Source: an uncultured Bacteroidota bacterium (GTDB lineage: Bacteria; Bacteroidota; Bacteroidia; Flavobacteriales; Flavobacteriaceae). From it: a stretch of 64,000 nt of DNA. Location of the stretch: contig CACKBZ010000003.1 in NCBI GenBank assembly GCA_902598525.1, forward strand, positions 1 through 64,000, written 5' to 3'. Position numbers and translations under genes: made by a program. This document shows, piece by piece, positions 17,612 to 27,703 of the stretch. The notes beneath the pieces were generated by a model, which worked only from the letters and a program-made list of their open reading frames with translations, had not been told where the DNA came from and searched no databases. Each line of letters starts with the position of its first letter. Position 1 is the first letter of the stretch.

Positions 17612-19297
17612 ATGAAAAAATATTTAATACTTATATCATTTTTAAATTCTTTAATTCTACTTCCTCAAGATAGAATTACAGGTGAGCCTTTTTCTACTAG
17701 ATCAGAAGTTATAGCATCTAACGGAATGGTTGCAACTAGTCATCCTCTTGCAACTCAAGTTGGAATTGATATCCTAAAAAAAGGTGGAAATGCAATTGAT
17801 GCTGCAATAGCTGCTAATGCTGCAATTGGATTAATGGAACCAACTGGAAATGGGATTGGTGGTGACTTGTTTGCCATTATATGGATAGAAAAAGAAAAGA
17901 AATTATATGGCCTTAATGCAAGTGGTAGATCTCCAAGTAGCTTGGATTTAGATTTCTTTAAAACTAATAACTATTCAAGTATTCCAGCATATGGTCCTCT
18001 TCCTGTTAGTGTTCCTGGATGTGTTGATGGATGGTTTGAGCTTAATGAAAGATTTGGATCAATGAAAATGAGTAGTATATTAAAACCTGCAATTGAATAC
18101 GCTGAAAATGGTTTCCCAGTCACAGAGCTCGTTTCTTATTATATGGAATTAGCATCAAATAATTTTCACAATTATCCTAACTTTAAAGAAACTTATTTTA
18201 TTAATGGAGCATCTCCAAAAAAAGGTGAACTATTTAAAAACCTTGATCTAGCAAATACACTTAAAATAATTTCAAATGAGGGTAGGAAAGGATTTTATGA
18301 AGGCGAAATAGCAAATATAATTTCTACATTTATTCAAGAACAAGGTGGATTCCTTTCATATGAAGATTTAAAAAATCATAGATCAGAATGGGTTGAACCT
18401 GTATCAACAAACTATAGAGGTTATGATGTTTGGGAGCTCCCACCAAATGGTCAAGGAATAGCAGCTCTTCAAATACTTAATCTTCTTGAAGGATTTGATA
18501 TAAAATCAATGGGCTTTGGGTCAGCTGAATATATACATCATTTAGTTGAAGCCAAGAAAATTGCTTTTGCAGATAGAGCAAAATATTATGCAGATACAGA
18601 TTTTAATCAAATCCCCACCCAATATTTAATCTCAAAGGAATACTCTGATAAAAGAAGGCCTGAGATTAATCCAAATCAAGCAGCTGAATCTGTTACAGCC
18701 GCAAACCTTGAAAATGGTGATACAATTTATTTAACAACAGCTGATAGTAGCGGTAATATGGTATCTTTAATTCAAAGTAACTACAGAGGTATGGGTTCAG
18801 GTATGGTTCCTCCAGGTCTTGGTTTTATGCTTCAAGATAGAGGTGAGCTTTTTTCACTTGAGGAAGGACATTTTAATGTTTATGAGCCAAATAAAAGACC
18901 CTTTCATACTATAATACCCGCTTTTATTACAAAAGATAATAAACCTTATGTAAGCTTTGGACTAATGGGAGGCGCTATGCAACCTCAAGGTCATGCCCAA
19001 ATTGTAATTAACCTGATTGACTTTGGAATGAATCTTCAAGAGGCTGGTGATGCTCCAAGAATTAGACACCAGTCTGATGAACAGCCAACAGGAGGAGTTA
19101 TGAATAATGGTGGGGAGTTAGCTTTAGAGCAAGGCTTTGATTTTAAAGAAATTCGAAAATTAATTAAGAAGGGACATAAAATTATATATGATCTAGGCTC
19201 ATTTGGTGGCTATCAAGCTATAAAGATTGATTATGAAAATAAAATATACTATGGCGCCTCCGAATCAAGAAAAGATGGAAGCGCTATTGGATATTAG
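17612..19297 (+). CDS. Gamma-glutamyltransferase-family hydrolase (YwrD-like branch), exported
   Basis: An N-terminal-nucleophile hydrolase with a signal peptide (hydrophobic residues about 4-16) and 561 residues. Autocleavage should occur before T371 (GDTIYLTTADSSGN), making a large and a small subunit. The small subunit has YRGMGSGMVPPGLGF, LQDRGELF and KRPFHTIIPAF, the pattern of the YwrD or cephalosporin-acylase-like branch rather than the E. coli GGT pattern. R106 may bind the gamma-glutamyl carboxylate. It may act on gamma-glutamyl peptides such as glutathione. It shares a strand with the CBS-like gene just upstream, so a link to sulphur-amino-acid metabolism is plausible but unproved. 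It converges on the acyl-CoA dehydrogenase gene with 4 bases between. Confidence 0.88.
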   Translation: MKKYLILISFLNSLILLPQDRITGEPFSTRSEVIASNGMVATSHPLATQVGIDILKKGGNAIDAAIAANAAIGLMEPTGNGIGGDLFAIIWIEKEKKLYGLNASGRSPSSLDLDFFKTNNYSSIPAYGPLPVSVPGCVDGWFELNERFGSMKMSSILKPAIEYAENGFPVTELVSYYMELASNNFHNYPNFKETYFINGASPKKGELFKNLDLANTLKIISNEGRKGFYEGEIANIISTFIQEQGGFLSYEDLKNHRSEWVEPVSTNYRGYDVWELPPNGQGIAALQILNLLEGFDIKSMGFGSAEYIHHLVEAKKIAFADRAKYYADTDFNQIPTQYLISKEYSDKRRPEINPNQAAESVTAANLENGDTIYLTTADSSGNMVSLIQSNYRGMGSGMVPPGLGFMLQDRGELFSLEEGHFNVYEPNKRPFHTIIPAFITKDNKPYVSFGLMGGAMQPQGHAQIVINLIDFGMNLQEAGDAPRIRHQSDEQPTGGVMNNGGELALEQGFDFKEIRKLIKKGHKIIYDLGSFGGYQAIKIDYENKIYYGASESRKDGSAIGY

Positions 19298-19301
19298 CTA
19301 A

Positions 19302-21092
19302 TTAAAAACAATAGTGGTTTTCTGCAATTACTTTATTAGCAACATGTTTCTTTAATTCAAAAATATTTGGATTATTTGAATACTTCAACTTGTTTAAAAC
19401 AGAATCATAAATTTTTTCCTGGCTTTTATCATCAATAACACTGTTTATAATATCTCTAGACTTTTTTTCAATTATTTTTGAAGCTTCATATATATAAATT
19501 TTTGACATGCTAATCTGATATTCTTGATCATTTGCTGAGGTTCTATTAATGTTCTTAATTGTCCTTTTGAGAGTTGACTCAGAGATGTATGTTTCGATAG
19601 CTAAATCAGAAAGACTCAGCAATACCTGCTGATTCTTATCAATCTCAGCACCAAATTTTTCAAACGATTTACCAAGCAACAGTAAGAAAACCTTTTTCAT
19701 ATTTTCGACTAAAGTTATTTCATCATTTAGTTCTTCTGAATTTTCTAAGATTTCTTGAGATTTATTTTCAATTATATCTTGATAAGCAGACATAATATCA
19801 AGTTCTCCTCTCATAGCTTTCTTTAGAATCATACCTATGCTTAGCATTCTATTTATTTCATTTGTTCCTTCATATATTCTTCCAATTCTTGCATCTCTCC
19901 AGGCGCTTTCGATTGGTGCTTCCGCAGAGAATCCCATTCCTCCAAATATTTGAACCCCTTCATCAGCACATATCTGCATATCCTCAGAAATTGCGACTTT
20001 AAGTATAGAACATTCAACAGCAAATTCTTCAACACCTTTAAGCTCAGACTCTTGTTTAGATAAACCACTAGCTTCATATTCGTCAATCTTAGATTGAACA
20101 TCGCTAGCTGCTCGATAACATGCTGATTCTCCAGCATAACAAGAAGTTGCCATTGATGCAAGTTTCTCTTTAATTGCTCCAAAGCTGGAGATAGGTTGTT
20201 TAAACTGTACCCTATTGTTTGCATATTCAGTAGAAATAGTTATCGATCTTCTTTGTCCATCTAAATTACCCGCACCTAATTTGATTCTTCCTACATTAAG
20301 AGCATTCATGGCAATTTTAAATCCACCATTTCTTTCACCCAGAAGATTTTCAACAGGAACAATTGTATCTGTAAAGAATACTTGTCTAGTTGAAGATGAA
20401 TGAATTCCTAATTTCTTCTCTTCTTCTCCAAGTTTAATACCATTATTTGGGTCGTTGAGAACTATAAATGCTGTAATATTTTTATCATCTTCAATTCTTG
20501 CAAATACTATAAATAAATCAGCAAATCCGGCATTAGATATCCACATTTTTTGTCCATTAATTTTATAATGTTTACCATCATCACTTAGTTCTGCTTTTGT
20601 TTTACCAGAGTTTGCATCAGAACCTGCAGTTGGCTCAGTTAAACAATATGATCCAAACCATTCTCCAGATGTCAGCTTTGGTAAATATTTTTGTTTTTGA
20701 TCTTCGTTTCCAAACAAGTAAATCGGAAGAATTGCTATACCTGTATGAGCACCGTAGGCAGTTGCTACAGATCCAGATACTCCAGAAACGTAGTCGACAG
20801 CAAGCATAGTTGAAACAAAGTCCATTCCCATACCGCCATATTTTTCTTCAAGAGATACTCCAAGTAAACCTAGTTCCCCAATCTTCTTCATTGCCTGTAC
20901 AGTAAGGTCATAATTTTTTTCTTCATATTTCATTTTGTCAGGCCATATTTCTCTATCCATAAAATCAATTATGGTATCTTTCATCATTAACTGTTCTTCT
21001 GAAAAGTCCTCAGGAGTAAAAATTTCATCTGATAGTGATTCTTTTAAAATGAACTCACCACCTTTAAGTTTTGTTTTATTTTTTGTGGGCAT
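19302..21092 (-). CDS. Acyl-CoA dehydrogenase, large VLCAD-like form
   Basis: FAD enzyme that makes the first double bond in fatty acid beta-oxidation. At 596 residues it is longer than the usual 380-residue form and carries an extra C-terminal domain of about 170 residues rich in helix, as in VLCAD/ACAD9-type enzymes. The FAD/substrate region includes CLTEPTAGSDANSGKTKA, and the catalytic Glu is likely in RIYEGTNEINRM near residue 420. Chain-length specificity cannot be read from sequence. Its terminal LKKHVANKVIAENHYCF is unlike the family core. It is the first - strand gene after an empty 158-base gap. Confidence 0.92.
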   Translation of the reverse strand: MPTKNKTKLKGGEFILKESLSDEIFTPEDFSEEQLMMKDTIIDFMDREIWPDKMKYEEKNYDLTVQAMKKIGELGLLGVSLEEKYGGMGMDFVSTMLAVDYVSGVSGSVATAYGAHTGIAILPIYLFGNEDQKQKYLPKLTSGEWFGSYCLTEPTAGSDANSGKTKAELSDDGKHYKINGQKMWISNAGFADLFIVFARIEDDKNITAFIVLNDPNNGIKLGEEEKKLGIHSSSTRQVFFTDTIVPVENLLGERNGGFKIAMNALNVGRIKLGAGNLDGQRRSITISTEYANNRVQFKQPISSFGAIKEKLASMATSCYAGESACYRAASDVQSKIDEYEASGLSKQESELKGVEEFAVECSILKVAISEDMQICADEGVQIFGGMGFSAEAPIESAWRDARIGRIYEGTNEINRMLSIGMILKKAMRGELDIMSAYQDIIENKSQEILENSEELNDEITLVENMKKVFLLLLGKSFEKFGAEIDKNQQVLLSLSDLAIETYISESTLKRTIKNINRTSANDQEYQISMSKIYIYEASKIIEKKSRDIINSVIDDKSQEKIYDSVLNKLKYSNNPNIFELKKHVANKVIAENHYCF

Positions 21093-21250
21093 ATTTAAAT
21101 TTTATTTAAAATTCGTTTTTTTAATTTTCTAACATTTATAAACACCTAAATTTTTACAATACTCACATTTATTAATATAAAGTAAAATATTGTAAATCAA
21201 ACATTTATAATATAAAATAAACTATTTCTAACTAAATTAAAAAAATCAAA
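21093..21250. other. AT-rich gap with no gene seen
   Basis: 158 bases between the purL stop and the acyl-CoA dehydrogenase start, very rich in A and T. I see no open reading frame, hairpin with a T-run or TAnnTTTG box in the needed orientation. It presumably holds the dehydrogenase promoter. Confidence 0.5.
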
Positions 21251-24200
21251 TTAGGTTTTTGACAACCATTTATAGCTATTGTCAAATACTTTTATCCATG
21301 GAGAAAATTTATCGTCTCTATTTTCAGGATAATAAGCCCAGTTATGAGGGTAAATTGACCTTTCTAAATGTGGCATCATTACAAGATGTCTCCCATCATT
21401 TGAAACTAGCATTGCTGTATTGAAATCTGAACCATTAGGATTTGCTGGATATGAATCATAAAGAAATTTTCCTGCTATAGAATATTTATCTTCCGTGTAT
21501 GGAAGATTAAACTTCCCTTCTCCATGTGCTGACCATACGCCTAGTTTACTTCCCTCCATTCCTTTTAACATAATTGAAGATGTATCTTTAATTTCAACAG
21601 ATAAAAATATGCACTCAAATTTTCCAGACTCATTATGTAACATTTTAGGTTTATCAGAGTGATCTTTGTTAATTAACCCAAGTTCAATAAATAATTGACA
21701 ACCATTGCATACTCCAAGGGATAGAGTGTCATCTCTATCAAAGAAATTTTCGAGTGCTTTTTTAGCAATCGGATTAAAAATAAATGAACCAGCCCATCCC
21801 TTAGCGGATCCAAGAACATCTGAATTAGAAAACCCTCCAACTGCAACCAAAAGTTGAATATCCTCTAGACTCTCTCTACCAGATATTATATCTGTCATGT
21901 GTATGTCTTTAACATTGAAACCTGCAGCACTCATCATAAATGCCATTTCTCTCTCAGAATTACTGCCTTTCTCTCTTAATACAGCAGCATTAATTTTATT
22001 TCTATTACTTGAGAGTAATGAGCCATTAAAATTTTTAGGGAACGAGAATTTAAGAGGCTGTTTTTTATAATTATTATACCTTTCACTGGATTTATTTTTT
22101 AGTGTCTGTTTTTTGTCAAAGTCCTTAGAAGTCGAATACCATATGTCCCTATATGTATATATATCAAAAGAGAATTCATCCTCATAGTTTAATATATTTA
22201 ATTTTCCATCTAGATTTACTTTACCAATCCTATAACAATCTACACCTATGTCAAAGAATACTTTAGTTAAGTCTATTTCTGATTGAATTATTACTCCTGG
22301 ATTTTCAGAAAAAAGCAATTTAATTGAATCTTTACAATCAACTTGATTAAGATTAATATTCATACCAACATTATTACTTGTAAAACACATCTCAAGTAAT
22401 GAGGTAATTAATCCTCCAGATGAGATATCATGACCTGATATAATCTTGTCATCAATTATTAAATCTTGTATTAAATTAAATGAACTTTTAAATTTTTTAT
22501 AATCTATAACAGTAGGTGATTCGGATCCAACTCTATTTAGAGTTTGGCCAAAAGATGATCCTCCTAATTTATAGTCATCTGAAGAAAGATTTATATAAAA
22601 AATCTCACCTTTTTCTTTACTTAGAACAGGTTTAATTACTTTTCTAATATCAATACAATGAGCAGATGCAGATACAATTACAGTACCAGGAGATTTTACT
22701 TTTTGTTCATCATATTTTTGAACCATTGATAGTGAATCTTTTCCAGTTGGAATATTTATACCTAATGATATTGCAAAATCTGAACATGCTTCTACAGCGT
22801 CATATAATCTCGAATCTTCACCTTCATTTCCACATGGCCACATCCAGTTTGCAGATAGAGAAACTGAATTTATTCTGTCTTTAAGAGGAGCCCATACAAT
22901 ATTTGTTAAAGATTCTGCTATAGAGTTTATACTTCCAACTTTTGCATCGATTAAACCAGAAACTGGAGAATGTCCGATTGATGATGCAATTCCATCATAA
23001 CTAGTATAGTCTAATGCAACAACTCCACAGTTAGCAAGAGGAAGTTGAATCTCTCCAACAGTTTGTTGTTGAGCAATTCTTCCAGTTACACATCTATCAA
23101 CTTTATTTGTAAGCCAATCTTTGCATGCAACAGCTTCTATTTTTAAAACATTTTCCAAGTACTCATTAAAGAGTTTGCTATCATATTCAATTTCCATGTA
23201 ATTTGACTCAATTGATGAATCAATCATAATTTTTTTTGGCGCATCACCAAAAAGACTATCTAAATCAAGATTAATAGTCTCAATATCATTTGATCTATCT
23301 TTTACTCTAAATTTTTTATCAGCTGTAATTTTCCCAACCTTAAATATTGGAGCTCTTTCTCTATCAGCAATTTTTTTTACCAATTCATAATCTTTCTCTT
23401 TAATTATTATACCAATCCTCTCTTGAGATTCGTTACCAATTATTTCTTTATATGATAGAGAGGGGTCTCCAATAGGAAGTGAATCTAAATATATTTCACC
23501 TCCAATATCCTCAACTAACTCAGAAAAACAATTAAGATGTCCACCTGCTCCATGGTCATGAATAGATATTATTGGATTTTCGTCCATCTCAAATAAAGAT
23601 CTAATCGTATTTGTCACTCTTTTCTGCATTTCAGGATTAGACCTTTGAACGGCATTTAATTCTATCGCATCATTATAACTTCCGGTATCTGTTGATGAAA
23701 CAGAGGCCCCACCCATACCTATTCTATAATTATCTCCTCCAAGAAGTACTATTATATCCCCTTTTTCCGGGGTTCTTTTCATTGCCTGACTCAATTCTCC
23801 AAATCCAACACCACCTGCTAACATTATAACTTTATCAAAAGATTGCAAATCGTTGTTTTCATGATGTTCAAATGTAAATAAAGAACCAACTATTAGTGGT
23901 TGACCAAAACAATTACCAAAGTCAGAAGCACCATTAGATGCTTTTATTAAAATATCCAAAGGAGTTTGATACTTCCAAATTCTTTCTGGTATATTTTTTT
24001 CCCATAGTTTATTCTTATCTAATCTCGAATATGGAGTCATGTATACAGCAGATCCTACTAATGGTATGGAACCTGTTCCCCCTGCAGCACGATCTCTTAT
24101 TTCTCCACCTGAACCTGTTGCTGCTCCATTATACGGTTCAACAGTTGTTGGAAAGTTATGTGTTTCTGCTTTCAGTGAGATTATACTATTTATTTCTTTA

Positions 24201-24898
24201 TTTATGTAGAAGCTACTTTTATCAGAAAATTTAGGTTGAAATTGAACAATATTGGGACCTTTAATAAACGCTACATTATCAGAATATGCTGAAACAATAC
24301 CATTTTTATTTGCCTTTGAAGTGTTTTTTATTAAACTAAATAAGCTCTCTTTTTTTTCTATGCCGTCAATTATAAATTTTCCATTAAATATTTTGTGTCT
24401 ACAATGTTCAGAGTTTACCTGAGAAAATCCATAAACCTCAGAGTCACTTAAATATCTTCCTATTTTTTTTGATAATTTTTCTAAATATGATATTTCAAAC
24501 TCGTCTAGTGCTAATCCTTGTTCATCATTGTAAGCTTTTATATTATCAATAATTATTTTTTTCTCTGGATTTAGAATACTAGCAAAAATTTTTTGATTTA
24601 ATTCATCGTATTTCTGGTGAATCATTCTGTCGAATGATTTATTAATTATTACATTATCGAACTCCTCAATACGAACTAATGATTCAACTCCCATATTTTT
24701 TGTTATCTCAACTGCATTCGTACTCCAAGGAGAAATCATTGAAGACTTCGGTCCAATAAACTTTTCCTCAATTATATCTTTATTAATTATTGGCGAATTA
24801 AGTGCCCAGGATATTTTTTTTAAATTTTCAGCTGATAATTTTACAGAGGTTTCTACAGCAAACACTTTTGATTTTGAATCACCAAAAAATAATATCAT
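21251..24898 (-). CDS. purL: Phosphoribosylformylglycinamidine synthase, single-chain PurL
   Basis: Makes FGAM from FGAR, glutamine and ATP in purine synthesis. At 1215 residues it is the large form with a fused glutaminase domain. The N-terminal PurS-like part runs to about residue 135, followed by the repeated AIRS-like synthase domains (SGGEIRDRAAGGTGS, GAGGHLNCF, CGVVALDYTSYDG, ISGHDISSGGLI) and a C-terminal class I amidotransferase domain from about residue 985 with the nucleophile in LGVCNGCQLF and a late GEGKFNLPY and PHLERSIYPHN. Length and motifs are normal. The other purine gene in the window, purB, is 10 kb away. Confidence 0.97.
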   Translation of the reverse strand: MILFFGDSKSKVFAVETSVKLSAENLKKISWALNSPIINKDIIEEKFIGPKSSMISPWSTNAVEITKNMGVESLVRIEEFDNVIINKSFDRMIHQKYDELNQKIFASILNPEKKIIIDNIKAYNDEQGLALDEFEISYLEKLSKKIGRYLSDSEVYGFSQVNSEHCRHKIFNGKFIIDGIEKKESLFSLIKNTSKANKNGIVSAYSDNVAFIKGPNIVQFQPKFSDKSSFYINKEINSIISLKAETHNFPTTVEPYNGAATGSGGEIRDRAAGGTGSIPLVGSAVYMTPYSRLDKNKLWEKNIPERIWKYQTPLDILIKASNGASDFGNCFGQPLIVGSLFTFEHHENNDLQSFDKVIMLAGGVGFGELSQAMKRTPEKGDIIVLLGGDNYRIGMGGASVSSTDTGSYNDAIELNAVQRSNPEMQKRVTNTIRSLFEMDENPIISIHDHGAGGHLNCFSELVEDIGGEIYLDSLPIGDPSLSYKEIIGNESQERIGIIIKEKDYELVKKIADRERAPIFKVGKITADKKFRVKDRSNDIETINLDLDSLFGDAPKKIMIDSSIESNYMEIEYDSKLFNEYLENVLKIEAVACKDWLTNKVDRCVTGRIAQQQTVGEIQLPLANCGVVALDYTSYDGIASSIGHSPVSGLIDAKVGSINSIAESLTNIVWAPLKDRINSVSLSANWMWPCGNEGEDSRLYDAVEACSDFAISLGINIPTGKDSLSMVQKYDEQKVKSPGTVIVSASAHCIDIRKVIKPVLSKEKGEIFYINLSSDDYKLGGSSFGQTLNRVGSESPTVIDYKKFKSSFNLIQDLIIDDKIISGHDISSGGLITSLLEMCFTSNNVGMNINLNQVDCKDSIKLLFSENPGVIIQSEIDLTKVFFDIGVDCYRIGKVNLDGKLNILNYEDEFSFDIYTYRDIWYSTSKDFDKKQTLKNKSSERYNNYKKQPLKFSFPKNFNGSLLSSNRNKINAAVLREKGSNSEREMAFMMSAAGFNVKDIHMTDIISGRESLEDIQLLVAVGGFSNSDVLGSAKGWAGSFIFNPIAKKALENFFDRDDTLSLGVCNGCQLFIELGLINKDHSDKPKMLHNESGKFECIFLSVEIKDTSSIMLKGMEGSKLGVWSAHGEGKFNLPYTEDKYSIAGKFLYDSYPANPNGSDFNTAMLVSNDGRHLVMMPHLERSIYPHNWAYYPENRDDKFSPWIKVFDNSYKWLSKT

Positions 24899-24935
24899 TT
24901 CAGAATATTAAGCTGTAAATTTAGTTGATTTAAAA

Positions 24936-26750
24936 TTACATTTGAAGTTCATTCATATTTTTATATGAAGAATTTGAGTTAATAAGTTCATCATGTGTTC
25001 CTTCTGCTACTATCCTGCCTTTGTCAATTAAAATTATTTTATCACATTTTTTAATTGTTGAAAACTTATGAGCAATTATTAGTGAAGTCTTATCCAACAT
25101 TAACTTATCAATTGCATCTTGAATTTTCTTTTCAGATTCACTATCTAAAGAGGATGTAGCTTCATCTAAAATTAAAATGGATGGACTCTTAAGCATTGCA
25201 CGAGCAATTGTTAGTCTTTGCTTCTGTCCACCTGAAAGCTTTCCTCCATAATCACCAATATTTGTATCATATTTTTCAATTTGTTGAATTATAAATTCGT
25301 GAGCATTCGCTTCTTTGGCAGCATTTACAATATCTTCGTCCATAGAGTCTAAATCTCCAATTCTTATATTATTCATAATTGTGTCGTTGAAAAGGATTGA
25401 CTCTTGTGTAACAATAGATATATTCTTATAAAGAGAATCACGAGTAATTGAAGAGATTTCCATTCCATCTATGCTTATTGATCCAGAGTTAGAATTATAG
25501 AAGCCATTTAATAGGTTAGCAATAGTTGTTTTTCCACTTCCAGATGATCCAACCAAAGCAACACTCTCACCTTTCTTAATTGAGAAAGAAATATTATCTA
25601 ATATTTTTATTTGTCCATATGAGAAATCAACATTTTTAAATTCTATTTTATCATTAAATGTTTCAAGTAATTGGTCTCTATTTGAATCATTGTCAGGTTG
25701 AAATTCAATTATTTCAAATACCCTTTCAGCTGCAGCATTTCCCTTTTTAATACTGTAAAAAGACTTACTTAAATTTTTAGCCGGAGTTAAAATATTATAA
25801 GCAAGACCCATAAATACAATAAAAGTTGTTCCAGAAATTGTTTCATTAATTAACACCATTTTACCTCCAAACCATAAAAGAACTCCAATAACTAAAATAC
25901 CCATGAATTCACTAAATGGACCTGCTAAGTTTTTCCTGTTTATTACTTTATTCGAAAATTTATATAGCATTTGATTTATACTATTAAATTTTTGATTAAA
26001 ATACGACTCCGAAAGAAAAGACTTAATAACTTTTTGTCCACTTATAGTCTCATCAATCATAGAAAGAAAATTACTTTGTTGTTGTTGAACCTCTTTAGAA
26101 TCTTTTCTAAGTTTTTTTCCAATTATTGAAATTATAAATCCTGAGATCGGAATAAAAAGGATCACAAATAAAGTTAGCTCAGGACTTATTGTAAACATTA
26201 CAATTAAGGTGAATAAAATTGTTAGTGGTTCTCTAACCATTAGCTCTAAAATAGAAAGATATGAAGTCTGAATTTCTAGTATATCTGCAGTAATCCTTGA
26301 CATCAAATCACCTTTTTTCTTATTTAAGAAATATGAAATTGGCATTGAAATTACTCTTGAATATAGTTTACCTCGTAAGTTTTTAAGTAATCCATTTTTT
26401 ACAAAAGTTATATTATAGAGTGCCAGGTAATTGAATAAATTTTTCATCAAAAAAAAGAAAATCACAATCCCAACAACTAAAATTAGAGTTGATGAAATAT
26501 CAGTTTCTAATTGTCTTGATATATAATAGTTAAAGTAATCCTCTAAGTATTCTCTTATATTACTGATTCCAGAATACTCTGGTTCACTATACACGTCCTT
26601 TGTCTGTTTAAAAAGTACATCAAGCATTGGAATAAATGATACAAAAGCTAGAGCACTAAAAATTGCATAGAGTATATTAAATATAATATTCAATACTCCA
26701 TAATAAGTATAATCTAGACCATATTTTAGAACCCTTGTAAAGTAATTCAT
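24936..26750 (-). CDS. ABC exporter with fused membrane and ATPase domains, MsbA-like
   Basis: A 604-residue half-transporter: six transmembrane segments in about residues 15-330 and a nucleotide-binding domain from about residue 365. The Walker A motif is GSSGSGKTT, the signature is GGKLSGGQKQR, and the Walker B region reads ILILDEATSSLD. The Q-loop is IVTQESILFND. It is expected to work as a homodimer in the inner membrane. MsbA-type proteins flip lipid A core; this could also export another lipid or glycolipid. It abuts the upstream glycosyltransferase gene with no gap, which supports a role in lipid or glycan transport. Confidence 0.92.
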   Translation of the reverse strand: MNYFTRVLKYGLDYTYYGVLNIIFNILYAIFSALAFVSFIPMLDVLFKQTKDVYSEPEYSGISNIREYLEDYFNYYISRQLETDISSTLILVVGIVIFFFLMKNLFNYLALYNITFVKNGLLKNLRGKLYSRVISMPISYFLNKKKGDLMSRITADILEIQTSYLSILELMVREPLTILFTLIVMFTISPELTLFVILFIPISGFIISIIGKKLRKDSKEVQQQQSNFLSMIDETISGQKVIKSFLSESYFNQKFNSINQMLYKFSNKVINRKNLAGPFSEFMGILVIGVLLWFGGKMVLINETISGTTFIVFMGLAYNILTPAKNLSKSFYSIKKGNAAAERVFEIIEFQPDNDSNRDQLLETFNDKIEFKNVDFSYGQIKILDNISFSIKKGESVALVGSSGSGKTTIANLLNGFYNSNSGSISIDGMEISSITRDSLYKNISIVTQESILFNDTIMNNIRIGDLDSMDEDIVNAAKEANAHEFIIQQIEKYDTNIGDYGGKLSGGQKQRLTIARAMLKSPSILILDEATSSLDSESEKKIQDAIDKLMLDKTSLIIAHKFSTIKKCDKIILIDKGRIVAEGTHDELINSNSSYKNMNELQM

Positions 26751-27695
26751 CTAAAAAGTTTTCTCTTTGATTGAGTATTTATTTTTACTAATATTAAATT
26801 TAATTATTATCTCAGCTAAAAAACCAGCTATAAAAAATTGGGCACCTAATACTATTGTAATTAAGGCAATATAGAACTCAGGTTTTGATGTTATCAATCT
26901 TGAGGAAGTATCTATGAAAAGTTTATTATACCCAAGATAAATTGTAAACAAAATACCAACTGTAAACATTATGGTACCTAAAGTCCCAAAAAAATGCATT
27001 GGTCTCCTGCCAAATTTTTCAGTAAACCATAAAGTAATTATATCAAGGAACCCTCTTATAAATCTCTCATTACCAAATTTAGTTTTCCCATATTTTCTTG
27101 CTTGGTGTTTTACAACATGTTCACCTATTCTATTAAATCCTTTATTCTTTGCAAGTATTGGAATGAACCTATGCATATCTGCATATAAACTAATTGACTT
27201 AGCAACTTCATTTTTGTATACTTTTATACCACAGTTAAAGTCATTTAGATTAATTCCTGAAAAGACTCTTGCAACTAAGTTAAAAAAGTAAGAAGGGACT
27301 CTTTTAGTAATAAAAGAATCATGCCTTTTCTTCTTCCAACCAGAGATCAAATCAAGATCATTGTCTATTAGCTTTTTTACCATCAATGGTATTTCTTCAG
27401 GTGAGTCCTGAAGATCAGCATCCATCGTAGCAACATACTTTCCTTTTGCTTCTGAAAAACCAAGGCTTAAAGCTTGTGATTTTCCATAATTTCTATTAAA
27501 AGAAATTCCTTTACGATTTAAGTTACTAATAGTTATACTTTTAATAATATCCCATGATGAGTCATTACTGCCATCATCAACATATATAACCTCATAATCA
27601 AAATCTTCATATTTAAATGAAAGTGAAATCCAATCATCAAGTTCTTTTAGTGACTCAGATTCATTAAAAAGAGGTATGATGACAGAAACATCCAT
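26751..27695 (-). CDS. Family 2 glycosyltransferase, membrane-anchored (GtrB/DPM1-like)
   Basis: A 314-residue enzyme with a GT-A domain in the first 225 residues and two transmembrane segments near residues 230-255 and 270-295. Visible features: IIPLFNESESLKEL, the YVDDGSNDSS sugar-nucleotide site, NYGKSQALSLG and the metal DxD-like MDADLQDSPEEIP. Such enzymes put glucose or another sugar onto a polyprenyl phosphate. The gene ends one base before the ABC exporter starts, hinting at a shared lipid-linked product. The sugar is unknown. Confidence 0.9.
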   Translation of the reverse strand: MDVSVIIPLFNESESLKELDDWISLSFKYEDFDYEVIYVDDGSNDSSWDIIKSITISNLNRKGISFNRNYGKSQALSLGFSEAKGKYVATMDADLQDSPEEIPLMVKKLIDNDLDLISGWKKKRHDSFITKRVPSYFFNLVARVFSGINLNDFNCGIKVYKNEVAKSISLYADMHRFIPILAKNKGFNRIGEHVVKHQARKYGKTKFGNERFIRGFLDIITLWFTEKFGRRPMHFFGTLGTIMFTVGILFTIYLGYNKLFIDTSSRLITSKPEFYIALITIVLGAQFFIAGFLAEIIIKFNISKNKYSIKEKTF

Positions 27696-27703
27696 AAATT
27701 ATA

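Noticed and set aside
19853-20403. ORFs inside the acyl-CoA dehydrogenase gene
   Set aside because: Shadow frames of a long well-supported gene, with no family pattern.
22666-24234. ORFs opposite purL
   Set aside because: Hydrophobic translated antisense of an AT-rich gene; no start context or motif.
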